DNA from: Adiantum capillus-veneris
Taxonomy: Eukaryota > Streptophyta > Polypodiopsida > Polypodiales > Pteridaceae
Assembly (NCBI GenBank): GCA_014529385.2
Contig: CM043970.1
Location: 44,670,279 to 44,734,278, forward strand
Direction of reading: 5' to 3'
DNA: 64,000 bases
Below, one piece after another: positions 34,961 to 45,462 of this stretch (positions are counted from its first letter, which is position 1; each line of letters opens with the position of its first letter). The position numbers and the translations under genes are program-made. The notes under the pieces were generated by a model. That model saw only the letters and a program-made list of their open reading frames with translations. It made no database searches and was not told the origin of the DNA.

Positions 34961-35891
34961 ACATCACTATGCACAAGCTGCAACTTGCAGGTGGCCCTAA
35001 ATGAACCATCCTTTGGAAACTTCGCACGCTACATCTTACCCAAAATACAGCCTTCACAAACATGTTTGACATGTGCTTCAAGAGGCAGCAAAGAAGCAAC
35101 CATATCTAATTTTTGGAACACTGCAAACTGCCAAAATTCAGATTCCCAAAATGTGCATGCCAAAGTTTTGCATCTGAAATAGTCTTTGAATCCACAACAA
35201 CATTTGCAGAACTCTACCGACACTTGTCATACAAAGTGAGCTTATACAACCCATGATATAAAATGCCAGATGCAGCAATTTCATCAACGAAACTGAGATC
35301 ATGTAGTGTACATCTGTCATCCACAAATTTGACTACAAGACAAAATCTAGCAAGTGCAGATACAGACAAAACATTCTTCTTGATCCGAGGTACATACAAT
35401 GCATCAACAAGTGTGAAAGAACTGCCATTTGTAGCAGTAATCTTTCCAACTCCCTTGACCGGATAAGAGGCATTATTGGCACAAGTGACTGAATTCCCAT
35501 GAGGGACATCCTCGAGAGAGGTAAACAAGTCACGATGAGAGGTAATGTGCTTTGTAGCACCACTGTCAAAGTACCACACATGAGCATCTGCAGCAACTGA
35601 CAAACATGCATCATGGACAGAAGCATCATAAGTGCACTATGCACTAAAAGCCCATTCTGCATCAACATCAACATCAACATCACAATATCCTTTCATAGAA
35701 GACTCAACAATAGCTGCATTTGTAGTGGGTTGAAAGCATGCAATGGTGGTACAAAAAAAGGACCTTTTTTGTTTGTACCTAATTGGTACTTCTACAAAAG
35801 CAAGAGGTTGTTTTGGAGGGAACCGTTTTTGGCCTCTAAAATTAAATGGTGTAGGAGGGAAGCTAGTAAAAATAAAAAATCCAATGACCAC
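34961..35891 (-). pseudogene. Copia protease and pre-integrase remnant
   Basis: The 35603 frame has HVWYFDSGATKHITSHRDLF with an intact D-S-G-A retropepsin signature, then YPVKGVGKITATNGSSFTLV and YVPRIKKNVLSVSALARF. The 35099-35223 frames carry the HHCC pre-integrase end (LPLEAHVKHVCEGCILGKM). Upstream, an Asp/Val-rich DVDVDVDAEW linker matches the linker of the plus-strand copy at 29395-29420. Gag and the 5' LTR are missing. Confidence 0.85.
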
Positions 35892-36002
35892 TCCGTTTGA
35901 AGAGACATCGTCAGTGGGGCCAATGATGGATTGGAGTTACAACACGTTTGAACTCATGTGACGTGGCATGTGTGTCCTGCATACTACTAGTGGCTTTTCG
36001 TA

Positions 36003-36920
36003 GTGGTTCTCGCGACTGCGCAACACTGTCACAAAGCTCTCAGGCATCACTTTCAGGATTCCCCTGTGCAGCTAGAGTGGTCTCCTGCTGTGCACCCATG
36101 CCACAATGAGGATGCTGGTACAACTGAAGATGATCGACCTATGGAAGTGCAAGAGGTCCGGGCATGGCAGTTTGCAGGCAGGTGATGGATACATTGGGTA
36201 GTTATTTGATGGAGCCAGGAGACAGGAGTAAGTGTTGATATCACAAGCTTGTGAGCATGACAAGGGGTGCTAGATACAGGTGCTATCAAGTTTGTGATAT
36301 GGAATTTGGGGCAGGGTGTCTGCACGACACTCTATTGCCTGGATGTGTATGCCAAAAGCGACATTGTACAGGTCATTTGTGGTTCTCAAGACTTGGAAGG
36401 CGAAAGGTGCTATGATGTGTATGTCGGATCGGACATCAAGATTAGCAGGTGCAATGCTTTTCATGTGCTTGAGGATATGTGTTTTCTGTTTGTCGATTGA
36501 GTCCTCGGGAAAGAGGATATCCCTTTGATGTTGTCGACGTTCGTGACGATTGGCGCTTCTATTGGCGGATATCTTGACACCTTGAAGCTTTTTTTATGCT
36601 CTTTTGTGGCTATCAAGCCTTGGTATAGGATGCGCTTTTGTGGTATGATATGAAAAGCCGATATCAGTATAGCCGAATGTGGTTGCTCTCATGGTGGGAT
36701 GCTTGCCACAAAGAATTGAAAGTGTGTGCCAAAGGAGAAGTCGAAGGGGGTTTCTTCAACCGATCGACAAGGGTCAGTAAAGGACGGCGTGGGAAAGCGG
36801 CCCAAGTTTAAGGGTTTGATAAAAAAAGAATGCTTGCAAGGTGGTGGGCTGCAGCCCGCCGTCAGGAAAAAGAAAGCCTCGCCAGTTGGAGGTTTGCATG
36901 GAGGGGCAGCAGTTGCATGA
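36003..36920 (+). pseudogene. Unrecognised decayed coding sequence
   Basis: Stretches look protein-like but stops interrupt them. An exon-like frame (36003-36181) ends SPVQLEWSPAVHPCHNED and VQEVRAWQFAG before a GTGATG donor. After 'gatacag' at about 36263, a frame reads CLDVYAKSDIVQVICGSQDL and DVYVGSDIKISRCNAFHVLE (stop at 36498), IPLMLSTFVTIGASIGGYLD, then a Lys-rich segment (PKFKGLIKKECLQGG). I do not recognise the family. It may be upstream exons of the plus-strand gene that continues at 38091. Confidence 0.3.
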
Positions 36921-38090
36921 AGGGAGGGAGTTTTTACAGAGGAGGTGAAAGCCACAGGGTGGCATGCCAGGAGAGAGGTCGCCATGGCACCACTGAGCGG
37001 AGCTTAGGGAGGTGAAGGGGCCAGGACGAGGGTTCCACCTGCTGGAATGGCCGCCAGAGCGCCACTCAGGAGAAGGAGGTCGTGAGATGCATGGGGAGGG
37101 AACCTCGGTGGTGAGCAAGCAGGGCCAACCGGCTGTGGAGGAGGGCTTATGTAGAGCCCCTATGTGCAAAAAGCGCCAGAGGTGGCGGGTTGGTTGAAGT
37201 CAGAGAGGAGAAAGGTGGGCCGCCTTGTGACGATCAGGGACAAGGAGGGCTAGTAGCAAGGACGGGGAGAGCCGCTCCAGAGGGAAAAGGTGGCGGGGGC
37301 TGCAGAGCCGCCAATTGAGACTGGCCGGGCGGGCCGGGCCCAGAAGGAGAGAAAAGGAATGCCGCGAGGGCTGCAGTAGACGGAGAGAAGGGGGGGACTG
37401 AGGCCTGGTGCAGTTGATGAGGGAATCAGGTGATGGTGCTACTGAGGGGGAACAACACCATAAACAAGGGAGGCCTTTGATTATTACAAGGGGAGGGCTG
37501 CCTTGGGGTAATCTGTGGAAGGAAGAAGCCGCCAAAAGGAGCCCGAGAAGGCGGTCATTAGGGAAGGCAAGTTCGGGAGCAAGGAAAGAACCGCCAGGGT
37601 TTTGTGTAAGGGTGAAGGAAGCGTGGATGATGCATTGTGCACGGGCGATAGCCCGCATCATTGTTCCGAGGTTTTTTATGCATAAGTGAACTTACAGTTG
37701 TTAGTTGGCTCCAATCTATTTCTCATCTTGTCTTTTGCCGAAGATCCGTGGTAGTTGTGGCTCCGGATAGTATGTGTGTGTGTGTGTGCAAAGAGAGAGG
37801 GAGGGAGATTGTGTGAGCGAAGTCTTGGGGGTGATCGAGATGTGTGTCGTCTCCCCGTGTGAGTGCATTCACAGGTTGCGGAATTGTAGGCATCCATTGG
37901 TGTCGAGATCTAAGGGTTTGTTGATGGATTTATTGTATTGAAGTGTTCATGTAATGGGTAGTCGTGATTGCTCTAGGGCGGTGTGTGTTGTGAAGGTCGG
38001 CAGATAGTGTGCATGTGTGTGTGTGCTTCTGTGTGGATAGGGGTGCGGACTATTACCTTGGGCTATAGAGAGGCAGTGTATTGTGTGCAG
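36921..38090 (+). other. Purine-rich, GC-rich stretch without firm gene
   Basis: 36921-37640 is unusually G/A-rich on the plus strand, with GGAGG and AAGG clusters. Frames on either strand there look like composition artefacts. 37770-37800 and 38010-38030 hold short (GT)n. No domain seen. Confidence 0.4.
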
Positions 38091-38339
38091 GGTGTTGTAT
38101 CCTTTTCCCCCATCCCAACACCCGCGAGGAAGTCTGCTCTGCTGCTAAGGGTTCACCCGACAAAGGCAAGAAGCCAAGGACAATGGATGCAACCTCCCCC
38201 CTCAAAGGCACAAAGTCTCCCCGAAGCATCAACACACCGAACACGAGGGCTAGCAAGGGGAGCATTTCTGTGGAGAAATCAGCAAAGTCTACAGCACCTT
38301 TTGCCGAGGACGAGAATCGGTCTTCAACTAAAACAAAAG
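38091..38339 (+). CDS. Putative exon A of a multi-exon plus-strand gene
   Basis: Acceptor TTGTGTGCAG ends at 38090 and the donor GT is at 38340-38341 after ACAAAAG. The frame is basic and Ser/Pro-rich (CSAAKGSPDKGKKPRTMDAT, SPLKGTKSPRSINTPNTRAS, SVEKSAKSTAPFAEDENRSS), with nuclear-localisation-like KGKKPR. The exon ends with one base of a codon that is completed in frame by exon B at 44572 (phase 1), which supports the join across a 6.2-kb intron. Translation could start at M 38183. No known domain. It could be an N-terminal linker of a nuclear protein. Confidence 0.5.
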
Positions 38340-39009
38340 GTTGGTGTTTCTACGTTGTCATGGACTCTTTTAGAGGATTTGATTTTGTTTTATGAGAGGT
38401 AGCTATGTCAAAGGTTGTAAGGTCATTGCATGCAAGTTTATGTACTGTTTCTTGCTCAAGAGCCTTGCATTATGCATTTATGAAAGCATATGTGCCTTGA
38501 ACGGAACACAATTTCAGGAGAAATTTCAACAATTGCACGAGTGTTTCATCTATGCATTGCATGTAAGTCAATTTTTTATTTCTTGCTTAGGAGCTTTGCA
38601 TTTCTATCCTTTTTTTGCATTGCATGCATTCATGATTCAAGCATATGTGCCTTTAGCTGAACACAATCTCAGGAGATTTTTCAACAATTGTGAATGTATT
38701 GTTTCATCTATGCATCTATGCAGAAGGGTCTTCTTGTATCCCTATAATCATACCCTGTAGGACAAGAGGGTTTACTAAGAAAATGAATTATAGAGTTCAA
38801 AATATGGTGCTATACACCACCAAATTTGGTACTGTAATTTGAGGTACCAAATTGTGCATTGGCAAGGTCATCTGTGTGACCAAAGGGCTATTTAGGGTGT
38901 AGGGTTTAGTTTGACATTTCTGAAATGTTGCCAATAGAAGGTCATTTAGGAAGCATGCTTAGGTATTTTGGATTGGTAGACGGAGGGCATGTCTAACATT
39001 TGAGCTTTG
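38340..39009 (+). other. Intron start with ~130-bp direct repeats
   Basis: Two diverged copies (about 38449-38565 and 38577-38712) share 'aagcatatgtgcctt', 'gaacacaat.tcaggaga' and 'tttcaacaattg'. At 38815-38855 the sequence has TTTGGTACTG and GGTACCAAA, the motif of the larger minisatellites at 46.2-47.1, 56.1-57.8 and 60.2-60.7 kb. Confidence 0.6.
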
Positions 39010-39201
39010 TGTTGGGGTATAAAGCCCAATGTGGTCGCCCAGGTAAGTGGGCGGGCCGCCAGGTATGTACACATATTCTTTTGTAAAAACCTAATAAGAA
39101 CTCACTATGCTCTACACATTACAGTAGAGCGAGTTCACCATATCGTCGCGCTCTTCTTCTCGCACTCTCTCTCGCGTCGCACTTCCGCTCGTACTCCTTC
39201 A
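39010..39201 (+). mobile_element. 5' LTR of the copia element
   Basis: TGTTGGGGTATAAAG...CTCCTTCA. The last ~50 bases are pyrimidine-rich. GGGTATAAAGCC near its start is a TATA-like sequence, but it lies very close to the LTR edge. Confidence 0.95.
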
Positions 39202-39203
39202 AC

Positions 39204-39215
39204 TGGTATCAGAGC
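39204..39215 (+). promoter_or_regulatory. Primer-binding site (initiator tRNA-Met)
   Basis: TGGTATCAGAGC, two bases after the 5' LTR end. Confidence 0.95.
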
Positions 39216-40290
39216 TCAGATCGAGGCTCGGGGTAGCACTGCAGGAGGCTAGAGTCACCAGCTCAGATTGGAGTGAAATTTGACAGGCGAAGACACGGCC
39301 CCAAATCTCGTGGGTGAGTGCGAAGGGCTCGGTGTGCTCAGAATTTCATTCTGAGGTCATCTCGGTCACCGTTCGGCTTCGACAAAGGTCTGCGCAAGCC
39401 ATTTTCGACTATCGGCGGGTGCAGATCCGACTCTGCAAATTTGGGGTTTTCGGCCTACGACTGCAGGTGCTGAGGATATCGACACTCCCAGAGTGTTGAT
39501 TTGTGGCTGTCTACACATCGAAGGACGGCTCACAGTTCTTGGAGGCGTGTCACATACGACACGGGCGCATCTACACAGAGACTGTAGGCGACATCCACTA
39601 GTTCATCAGGTAGCTTGTGTTTGCTGCTTGATATTCCAGATTTCATCCTGACATTGCAGGTAATTCCACATGGGATGTATTGTCAGAGATGATGTATGTC
39701 TGTTGAGGGTTTGCTGGCTGTGAGTCACGCAGCAAACAACCGCCGCAGCGGTTACAACATATAGTGGGAAATTTGTGGATGTATGACTTTGTGGGAAGTC
39801 TATGTACTGTCAGATTTACTGCAGCCTTTGTTGAGGGTCGAGTGAGGTTTTATTGAGCTGGGGGATTCTTGAATGTTGAGATCCTTTCGGTGATACAGGT
39901 CTTGGAGCGATCCCTCGAGCACCCTTAGATAGGCAGCTAGGATGTATTGACGTGAGTTAGACAGTTGGGATTGCATCTTTGCTTTACTGCCGTTGAGGCA
40001 TTGTCACAGTCTATGCTTACAGGACAGTGACAGGACAGTGAGAGACAATACAGGTGCAGGACAGGTTTACTCGCAGCTTACAGTGTCAGAGAGACAATGT
40101 TTTTTGAGCTGTTTTTGGTTTGTTTTTGAGTACACCAGAGCCATTTTACAAAGGAGACTCTGCCGAAATTTATGCAGAATCTGAAGCTTTCTTAGTTCAT
40201 TTGACAGGTTGATATTGGTTCAAAGGTCAGTTTACAGGGGAAACTCTGCCGAATTTCTCCCAGGAAAGTAAACCACTGTGAAGTGTAGCT
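39216..40290 (+). mobile_element. Copia 5' leader
   Basis: A 1.1-kb untranslated leader with no long frame. Two 'ctctgccgaa' blocks (about 40160 and 40245) and two near-identical 'gggaaactctgcc/ggagactctgcc' contexts precede the start codon. Confidence 0.6.
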
Positions 40291-43200
40291 ATGGCTGGAT
40301 CACAGGACACTGCTCTTTACAATATCAAGAAGCTGGATGGAACCAATTTCCCATTGTGGAAGAAGCAGATTTGGCACATATTGGTACAAAAGAAGCAGAT
40401 AAAACCTATAAATCTCAAAGGGATAAAACCAGAAGATATGGACGAAGATGAATGGAGCGAAATGGATGAATTGGCACTTTCTACCATTATGCTGACTTTG
40501 GCAGAAAGCGTTTACTTCAATGTAGCAGACGAGATGTCGGCTTATCAAGCATGGTTAAAGCTGAGTGATCTTTATGAGAAGCAGAGTGCAGCTTCACAGG
40601 TATACTGGCTTAAGAAGCTTGTTGACTTGAAGATGAAAGAAGGGACACCTATGTCCAATCATCTGAATGAATTCAACACCATCTACAGTCAGTTGTCAGC
40701 TCAAGGTGTCAAGTTTGATGAACCTGTTAGAGCTATGTTCCTGTTGATCACATTGCCGGAAAGTTGGGACACTTTTCGCACAACTTTGATTAATTCTGCA
40801 CCTCCAGATGGTTTGAACATAGCAGGTGTAGAAGGAAGTCTGCTTATTGAAGAAACCAATAGAAAGACAATGGACAAAGGCAAAGGAACAGCCTTAGTTG
40901 TCAGGGGAAGGACCAAAGAAAAGTACAAAGGTGGAAAGAGGAATCAGTCTCATAGCAAGTCCCGCAGTGCTAAAGGCAAGAGTGACATAGAATGCTACCA
41001 TTGTGGCAAGAAGGGTCACATGAAAAGAGACTGCAGAGAATGGAAAGCAGAAAAAGGCAAAGAGAAAGCTGAAGACCATGGTGAGAAGAACAAGTCCTCA
41101 GTGAAGATTCAAGAAATAAATGTGACAAACACTGTTGCAGAGGATGACAGTCTAGTGTCAGGAGACATCTACTTCTTGAAGAATACAATGGACTCAGCTC
41201 TTCTTACAGCATCTGATGGAAATGCACTGAGTGACTGGATTATAGACTCAGGGGCATCACTTCATGTGTCTCCAAACAAGGAGTGGTTTACCTCTTATGT
41301 GAACACTAAAGATCATGTTCAGCTAGGCAATGGGCAGACATGTGAGATCTTAGGTGTTGGAGATGTTCAATTGAAGTTTCAGAATGGCTCTTCTTTCACG
41401 CTGAAGAATGTGAGACATGTTCCCGCAATTACAAAGAGCTTGATCAGCACAGGTTTACTTGATGATGTTGGCTACGTCACCACTTTTGGACAGAACATGT
41501 GGAAGATATCCAAGGGTTCTATGACAGTAGCACATGGAGTAAAGTCTGGAGGACTTTACATGATTTATGCATCAAATGTCTCTAAAAATGTAATCAATGT
41601 AACCGAGCAGCCGAACGTTTCTTTGTGGCATAGCCGGTTAGGACATATGTCCAAGAAGGGAATGGAAATCTTGTCTCGTTCTGGTTATTTTCCTGGATTT
41701 TCATTTAATGATTTTGAATTCTGTGAACATTGTCTGTATGGTAAGCAAACACAGCAGCCACATAAGCATAGAAGCAATAGAAGAGATACACAGTTGGCAC
41801 TTGTTCATAGTGATTTGTGTGGACCTATGCCTAACCTATCTCTAGGGGGAGCTTCTTACTTTATGACATTTATAGATGATTACTCGAGGAAAGTATGGGT
41901 TTACTTTCTCAAGCACAAGGATGAAGCGTTTAGTGTTTTCAAAACGTTTGTGACACTTGTGGAGAATCAGAGTGGCAAGAAGCTTAAATGCTTACGCACT
42001 GACAATGGTGGAGAGTATGTTTCAAAGGCCTTTCAGGAGTTTTGTGAGTCAAAAGGTATAAAACATGAACTTACTGCTCCTTACAATCCTCCTCAAAATG
42101 GTGTTGCTGAGAGGATGAATAGGACCATACAAGAGAAGGTCAGAAGTATGTTGTCTAATGCACAGCTGCCAAATGGGTTTTGGGCTGAAGTTGTATCAAC
42201 AGCTGTTCATCTTGTAAATAGATCTCCTAGCAAGGTTTTGCAGAAGGATTCAGTGCCAGAGATGGTATGGTCAGGCAAAATGCCCTCATACAAGCATCTC
42301 AGAGTCTTTGGCTGTGAGGCATATACTCACGTTCCAAAGGAATTTAGGAACAAACTTGAGGCAAAGAGTAGAAAGTGCATCTTTCTAGGCTATGGTAATT
42401 CTGGTGAGATGGGGTACAGACTTTGGGATCCCGAATCCAGAAAGGTTGTCCGCAGCAATGATGTTCACTTTAATGAATCCAAATATCACTCTAAACCAGA
42501 GAGGGTTGAGGAGATTAGAAGAGTTGTCTTCCAAGAAGATGGACCTGCACGTGCAAGACAAAATGTCAGGGCTCAAGCAGAGCAAGGACAGGATAGAGTG
42601 GAACCACAGGTTGTGGCTGAGCCTGAGCCACCTATTGTGCGTAGATATGGACGTATCACGCGACCTCCTGATAGGTTTGTTCGATCTATGAACTATGTCA
42701 TGTTGACTGATTGCAATGAGCCTTCATGTTACAAGGAAGCAGTGCAAATGAAGGACTCCGGGAATTGGCAATTGGCCATGCAGTCAGAGATGACAGCTCT
42801 GCATAAAAACAAGACATGGAAGCTAGTTAAATTACCACAGGGCAAAAAGGCTCTACCTTGTAAATGGGTTTACAGGTATAAGATCACCGCTCATGATAGT
42901 CAGCCAAAGTACAAAGCAAGGCTTGTTGCCAAGGGCTTTAAGCAAGAACAAGGCATTGACTTTGATGAAGTCTTCTCTCCGGTGGTCAAGATGACTACAT
43001 TGAGATGCTTTCTTGCATTGGTTGCCATATTAGATTTGGTGTTGCACCAAATGGATGTCAAGACAGCGTTCTTGCATGGTGATTTAAATGTGGAAATTTA
43101 CATGCAGCAGCCAGAAGGGTTTGTTGAGAAAGGCAAGGAAGATTGGGTATGCCAGTTGTTAAAGAGTCTTTATGGCTTAAAACAATCACCGAGGGCATGG

Positions 43201-43614
43201 TACCATAAATTCCACAAGTTTATGCTTTCTCAAGGCTACAAACGTAGTGAGTTCGATCACTGTCTATATACAAAGAAGGCTAAGGATGGTAGTTGGCTGA
43301 TCCTTATTTTGTATGTGGATGACATGTTGATTGCTGGCAAGCACTTGGAAGAAATTTCAGCTTTGAAGTCAAAGATGGCAAAATCGTTTGACATGAAAGA
43401 CATGGGTGAGGCAAGTCATATACTTGGTATGCACATTGAGAGAGACAGATTAAAGAAGTTGATTTGGTTATCTCAAACAGAGTATATTGACAAGGTTTTG
43501 CAACGTTTCAATATGGAGAAGGGAAAGGCATGGAGTGTTCCATTGCCACCATATGTGAAACTTAGCAAACAAGATTGTCCTGTGTCTAAGGAAGAACAGG
43601 CTGAAATGGTATGA
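40291..43614 (+). CDS. Copia Gag-Pol polyprotein (part 1, Tnt1-like)
   Basis: 1107 codons from ATG 40291. Order: copia gag (LDGTNFPLWKKQIW, residue 15 on), CCHC knuckle CYHCGKKGHMKRDC (about 234-247), protease WIIDSGASLHVS (about 316), HHCC pre-integrase (WHSRLGHMSKKGM to FCEHCLYGKQ), integrase core with HSDLCGPM, TDNGGEYVS and PQNGVAERMN (D, D, E), and RVT_2 reverse transcriptase with MDVKTAFLHGDL and the YVDD box (about 1009). The protein copies element RNA and integrates the cDNA. The frame ends QAEMV-stop at 43614, where a base appears to be lost relative to the family. The rest continues in the 43611 frame. Confidence 0.95.
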   Translation: MAGSQDTALYNIKKLDGTNFPLWKKQIWHILVQKKQIKPINLKGIKPEDMDEDEWSEMDELALSTIMLTLAESVYFNVADEMSAYQAWLKLSDLYEKQSAASQVYWLKKLVDLKMKEGTPMSNHLNEFNTIYSQLSAQGVKFDEPVRAMFLLITLPESWDTFRTTLINSAPPDGLNIAGVEGSLLIEETNRKTMDKGKGTALVVRGRTKEKYKGGKRNQSHSKSRSAKGKSDIECYHCGKKGHMKRDCREWKAEKGKEKAEDHGEKNKSSVKIQEINVTNTVAEDDSLVSGDIYFLKNTMDSALLTASDGNALSDWIIDSGASLHVSPNKEWFTSYVNTKDHVQLGNGQTCEILGVGDVQLKFQNGSSFTLKNVRHVPAITKSLISTGLLDDVGYVTTFGQNMWKISKGSMTVAHGVKSGGLYMIYASNVSKNVINVTEQPNVSLWHSRLGHMSKKGMEILSRSGYFPGFSFNDFEFCEHCLYGKQTQQPHKHRSNRRDTQLALVHSDLCGPMPNLSLGGASYFMTFIDDYSRKVWVYFLKHKDEAFSVFKTFVTLVENQSGKKLKCLRTDNGGEYVSKAFQEFCESKGIKHELTAPYNPPQNGVAERMNRTIQEKVRSMLSNAQLPNGFWAEVVSTAVHLVNRSPSKVLQKDSVPEMVWSGKMPSYKHLRVFGCEAYTHVPKEFRNKLEAKSRKCIFLGYGNSGEMGYRLWDPESRKVVRSNDVHFNESKYHSKPERVEEIRRVVFQEDGPARARQNVRAQAEQGQDRVEPQVVAEPEPPIVRRYGRITRPPDRFVRSMNYVMLTDCNEPSCYKEAVQMKDSGNWQLAMQSEMTALHKNKTWKLVKLPQGKKALPCKWVYRYKITAHDSQPKYKARLVAKGFKQEQGIDFDEVFSPVVKMTTLRCFLALVAILDLVLHQMDVKTAFLHGDLNVEIYMQQPEGFVEKGKEDWVCQLLKSLYGLKQSPRAWYHKFHKFMLSQGYKRSEFDHCLYTKKAKDGSWLILILYVDDMLIAGKHLEEISALKSKMAKSFDMKDMGEASHILGMHIERDRLKKLIWLSQTEYIDKVLQRFNMEKGKAWSVPLPPYVKLSKQDCPVSKEEQAEMV

Positions 43615-44228
43615 TTCCATATGCGTCGGGAGTGGGTAGTTTGATGTATGCAATGATTGCTACTCGCCCAGACATTGCATTTGCAGTGGGAGTAGTAAGT
43701 CGATACATGTCAAACCCAGGCAAGAAACATTGGGAGGCAGTGAAAGGAATATTGAGATACCTGAAAGCTACAAAGAGTATGCGTATATGCTATGGGAGTC
43801 AGGAGCTAAGTTTAAAGGGTTTTACAGACTCAGATTATGCAGGTGACTTAGACAACCGAAGGTCTACGTCAGGGTATGTCTTTACATTGGCTGGTGGAGC
43901 AGTATCATGGCGTTCTAGATTACAAGATTGTGTTACTCAGTCTACTATAGAGGCTGAATATGTTGCAGCATCAGAGGCATGCAAAGAATCAATTTGGCTT
44001 AATCTACTAGTAACAGATTTGGGAATCAAAGAAGAGATGCCTGTGTTATATTGTGATAGTCAAAGTGCTATACAATTGGCTCGCAATCCAGTTTATCACT
44101 CAAAGACAAAGCATGTGGATGTGAAGTATCATTTCATCAGGGAAATGCTCGAGGATAAGCAACTTCAGCTTGTCAAAGTTCACACCACAGAAAATCCTGC
44201 TGATCTACTTACAAAAGGACTTCCCTGA
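43611..44228 (+). CDS. Copia Gag-Pol, RT end and RNase H (part 2)
   Basis: 205 codons in the next frame, starting MIPYASGVGSLMYAM, the normal continuation of copia RT. RNase H landmarks are present: FTDSDYAGDLDNRRSTSGYV, STIEAEYVAASEA, LYCDSQSAIQLARNPV, KHVDVKYHFIREML and NPADLLTKGLP. The overlap with part 1 is four bases and the shift is at about 43608-43612. Without suppression this element makes no complete RNase H. Confidence 0.93.
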   Translation: MIPYASGVGSLMYAMIATRPDIAFAVGVVSRYMSNPGKKHWEAVKGILRYLKATKSMRICYGSQELSLKGFTDSDYAGDLDNRRSTSGYVFTLAGGAVSWRSRLQDCVTQSTIEAEYVAASEACKESIWLNLLVTDLGIKEEMPVLYCDSQSAIQLARNPVYHSKTKHVDVKYHFIREMLEDKQLQLVKVHTTENPADLLTKGLP

Positions 44229-44358
44229 GAGAGCTTTGCGCATTTCGCAAGCAGTTAGGTGTAGGGTAGTACATCACTTCTCTACATCTCTTGTATATTA
44301 GCTTGTATAGTAGCTTCTCTCACACTTAAAGTACCACATTGGACTTTAAGTGGGAGGT

Positions 44359-44550
44359 TGTTGGGGTATAAAGCCCAATGTGGTCGCCCAGGTAAGTGGG
44401 CGGGCCGCCAGGTATGTACACATATTCTTTTGTAAAAACCTAATAAGAACTCACTATGCTCTACACATTACAGTAGAGCGAGTTCACCATATCGTCATGC
44501 TCTTCTTCTCGCACTCTCTCTCGCGTCGCACTTCCGCTCGTACTCCTTCA
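44359..44550 (+). mobile_element. 3' LTR of the copia element
   Basis: 192 bases. It differs from the 5' LTR at two adjacent-region positions (ATCGTCATGCTC here, ATCGTCGCGCTC in the 5' LTR). One of these looks like CpG decay. Confidence 0.95.
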
Positions 44551-44571
44551 CTTTGTGTTTCCACATTGTAG

Positions 44572-44810
44572 GCAAAAACAAAATGGAAGAATACCCCATT
44601 TTGACCAAGTTCTGTCATACAGCCGAGAAGCTTCACAAAGAATATGGTCTCAGCATGGAGGGGGTGCTTGCAAAGGATCTTAGGGATGAAGACCTCCCTC
44701 ACGATGAGTGGATGACGGTGTTCAAGAAAATCTACCAGAAGAATGCAAAGATCTACTTGAATCACGTGCATCCAAGACTCCTTGAAGATTGCAGGTTCCT
44801 CTTCCACAAG
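44572..44810 (+). CDS. Exon B of the plus-strand gene
   Basis: Acceptor CCACATTGTAG ends at 44571; donor GTATAT at 44811. The 239 bases plus one base from exon A give exactly 80 codons and end in phase 0. The translation is hydrophilic and mostly helical: MEEYPILTKFCHTAEKLHKE, LSMEGVLAKDLRDEDLPHDE, WMTVFKKIYQKNAKIYLNHV, LLEDCRFLFHK. I recognise no family. The copia LTR ends only 21 bases upstream, so the original branch point and polypyrimidine region have been displaced. Confidence 0.55.
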
Positions 44811-45462
44811 GTATATCCCCGAGGGATTCACCATGGAAAACTTATCGCACCATGTAAGTGTAGGGGAGGGGTTTTTTTACAAGCTACATAAGCGTATAAG
44901 TTAGGGATAGGCCCCAAATAATTTATCTCCCAAGCATAAAAATAATGAAGGGGGATATTATAATTATGGGGGGGGGGGGGGGGGGGGGGGACCTGACCCG
45001 GGCTGATTACTTGTAACGATTGGTCACCCGTGTGCACTAGAGCTCGGATGAGTTCTGGGGAAGCTTTTTATCAGTCACCCATAAAATTTTCATCAAGCCA
45101 ATCATAGATAAGGACTGATTTGGAGTAGGTCAAGGGTTGATTTACACCAGCTTTGGATGGGTGAGAAATGGACGAGTAGCCTGAGTGCAGGCTGATTGGA
45201 CACATAGTTTGAAAGTCAAACTAAGACACATTGAGGGTACGTCTAGTTATCAACAAAAATGGTTTCTTAGTACGTTGCCAGTCACTATGCTACACACTCT
45301 TTGACTACTTTTACTTTGTTAGATCATGTGAGACCTAAATTTTATATGTAAGATAGGGGTATGATAGTTTTCTTCATTATTGTCGTATAAGCGTAGAAAG
45401 GGGGGTCATATTCCCTAATATGAGTCGTATATAGGGGTTTTATCAAATTTGTCTCCTCGTAG
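44811..45462 (+). other. Intron between exons B and C
   Basis: 652 bases with GT...AG ends (GTATAT, CTCCTCGTAG). It contains a 23-base G run at 44968-44990. No frame worth reporting. Confidence 0.5.
44968..44990 (+). repeat. Poly(G) run, 23 bases
   Basis: An uninterrupted G run on the presumed sense strand of an intron. Confidence 0.95.

Larger units (their letters stand above)
39010..44550 (+). mobile_element. Near-intact Ty1/copia element (Tnt1-like), 5.54 kb
   Basis: LTRs 39010-39201 and 44359-44550 (192 bases each, two differences), perfect 5-bp target duplication CTTTG (39005-39009, 44551-44555), tRNA-Met primer site, gag-pol in two frames, and polypurine tract AAGTGGGAGGT before the 3' LTR. 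The insertion lies 21 bases upstream of exon B (44572). LTR identity of about 99% makes it the youngest insertion in the window. A single frameshift is the only break I see. Confidence 0.95.

Noticed and set aside
37200-37661. 153-aa minus ORF, Leu/Pro/Ser-rich
   Set aside because: It is antisense to a purine-rich GC-biased stretch; composition explains the open frame, and no domain is visible.
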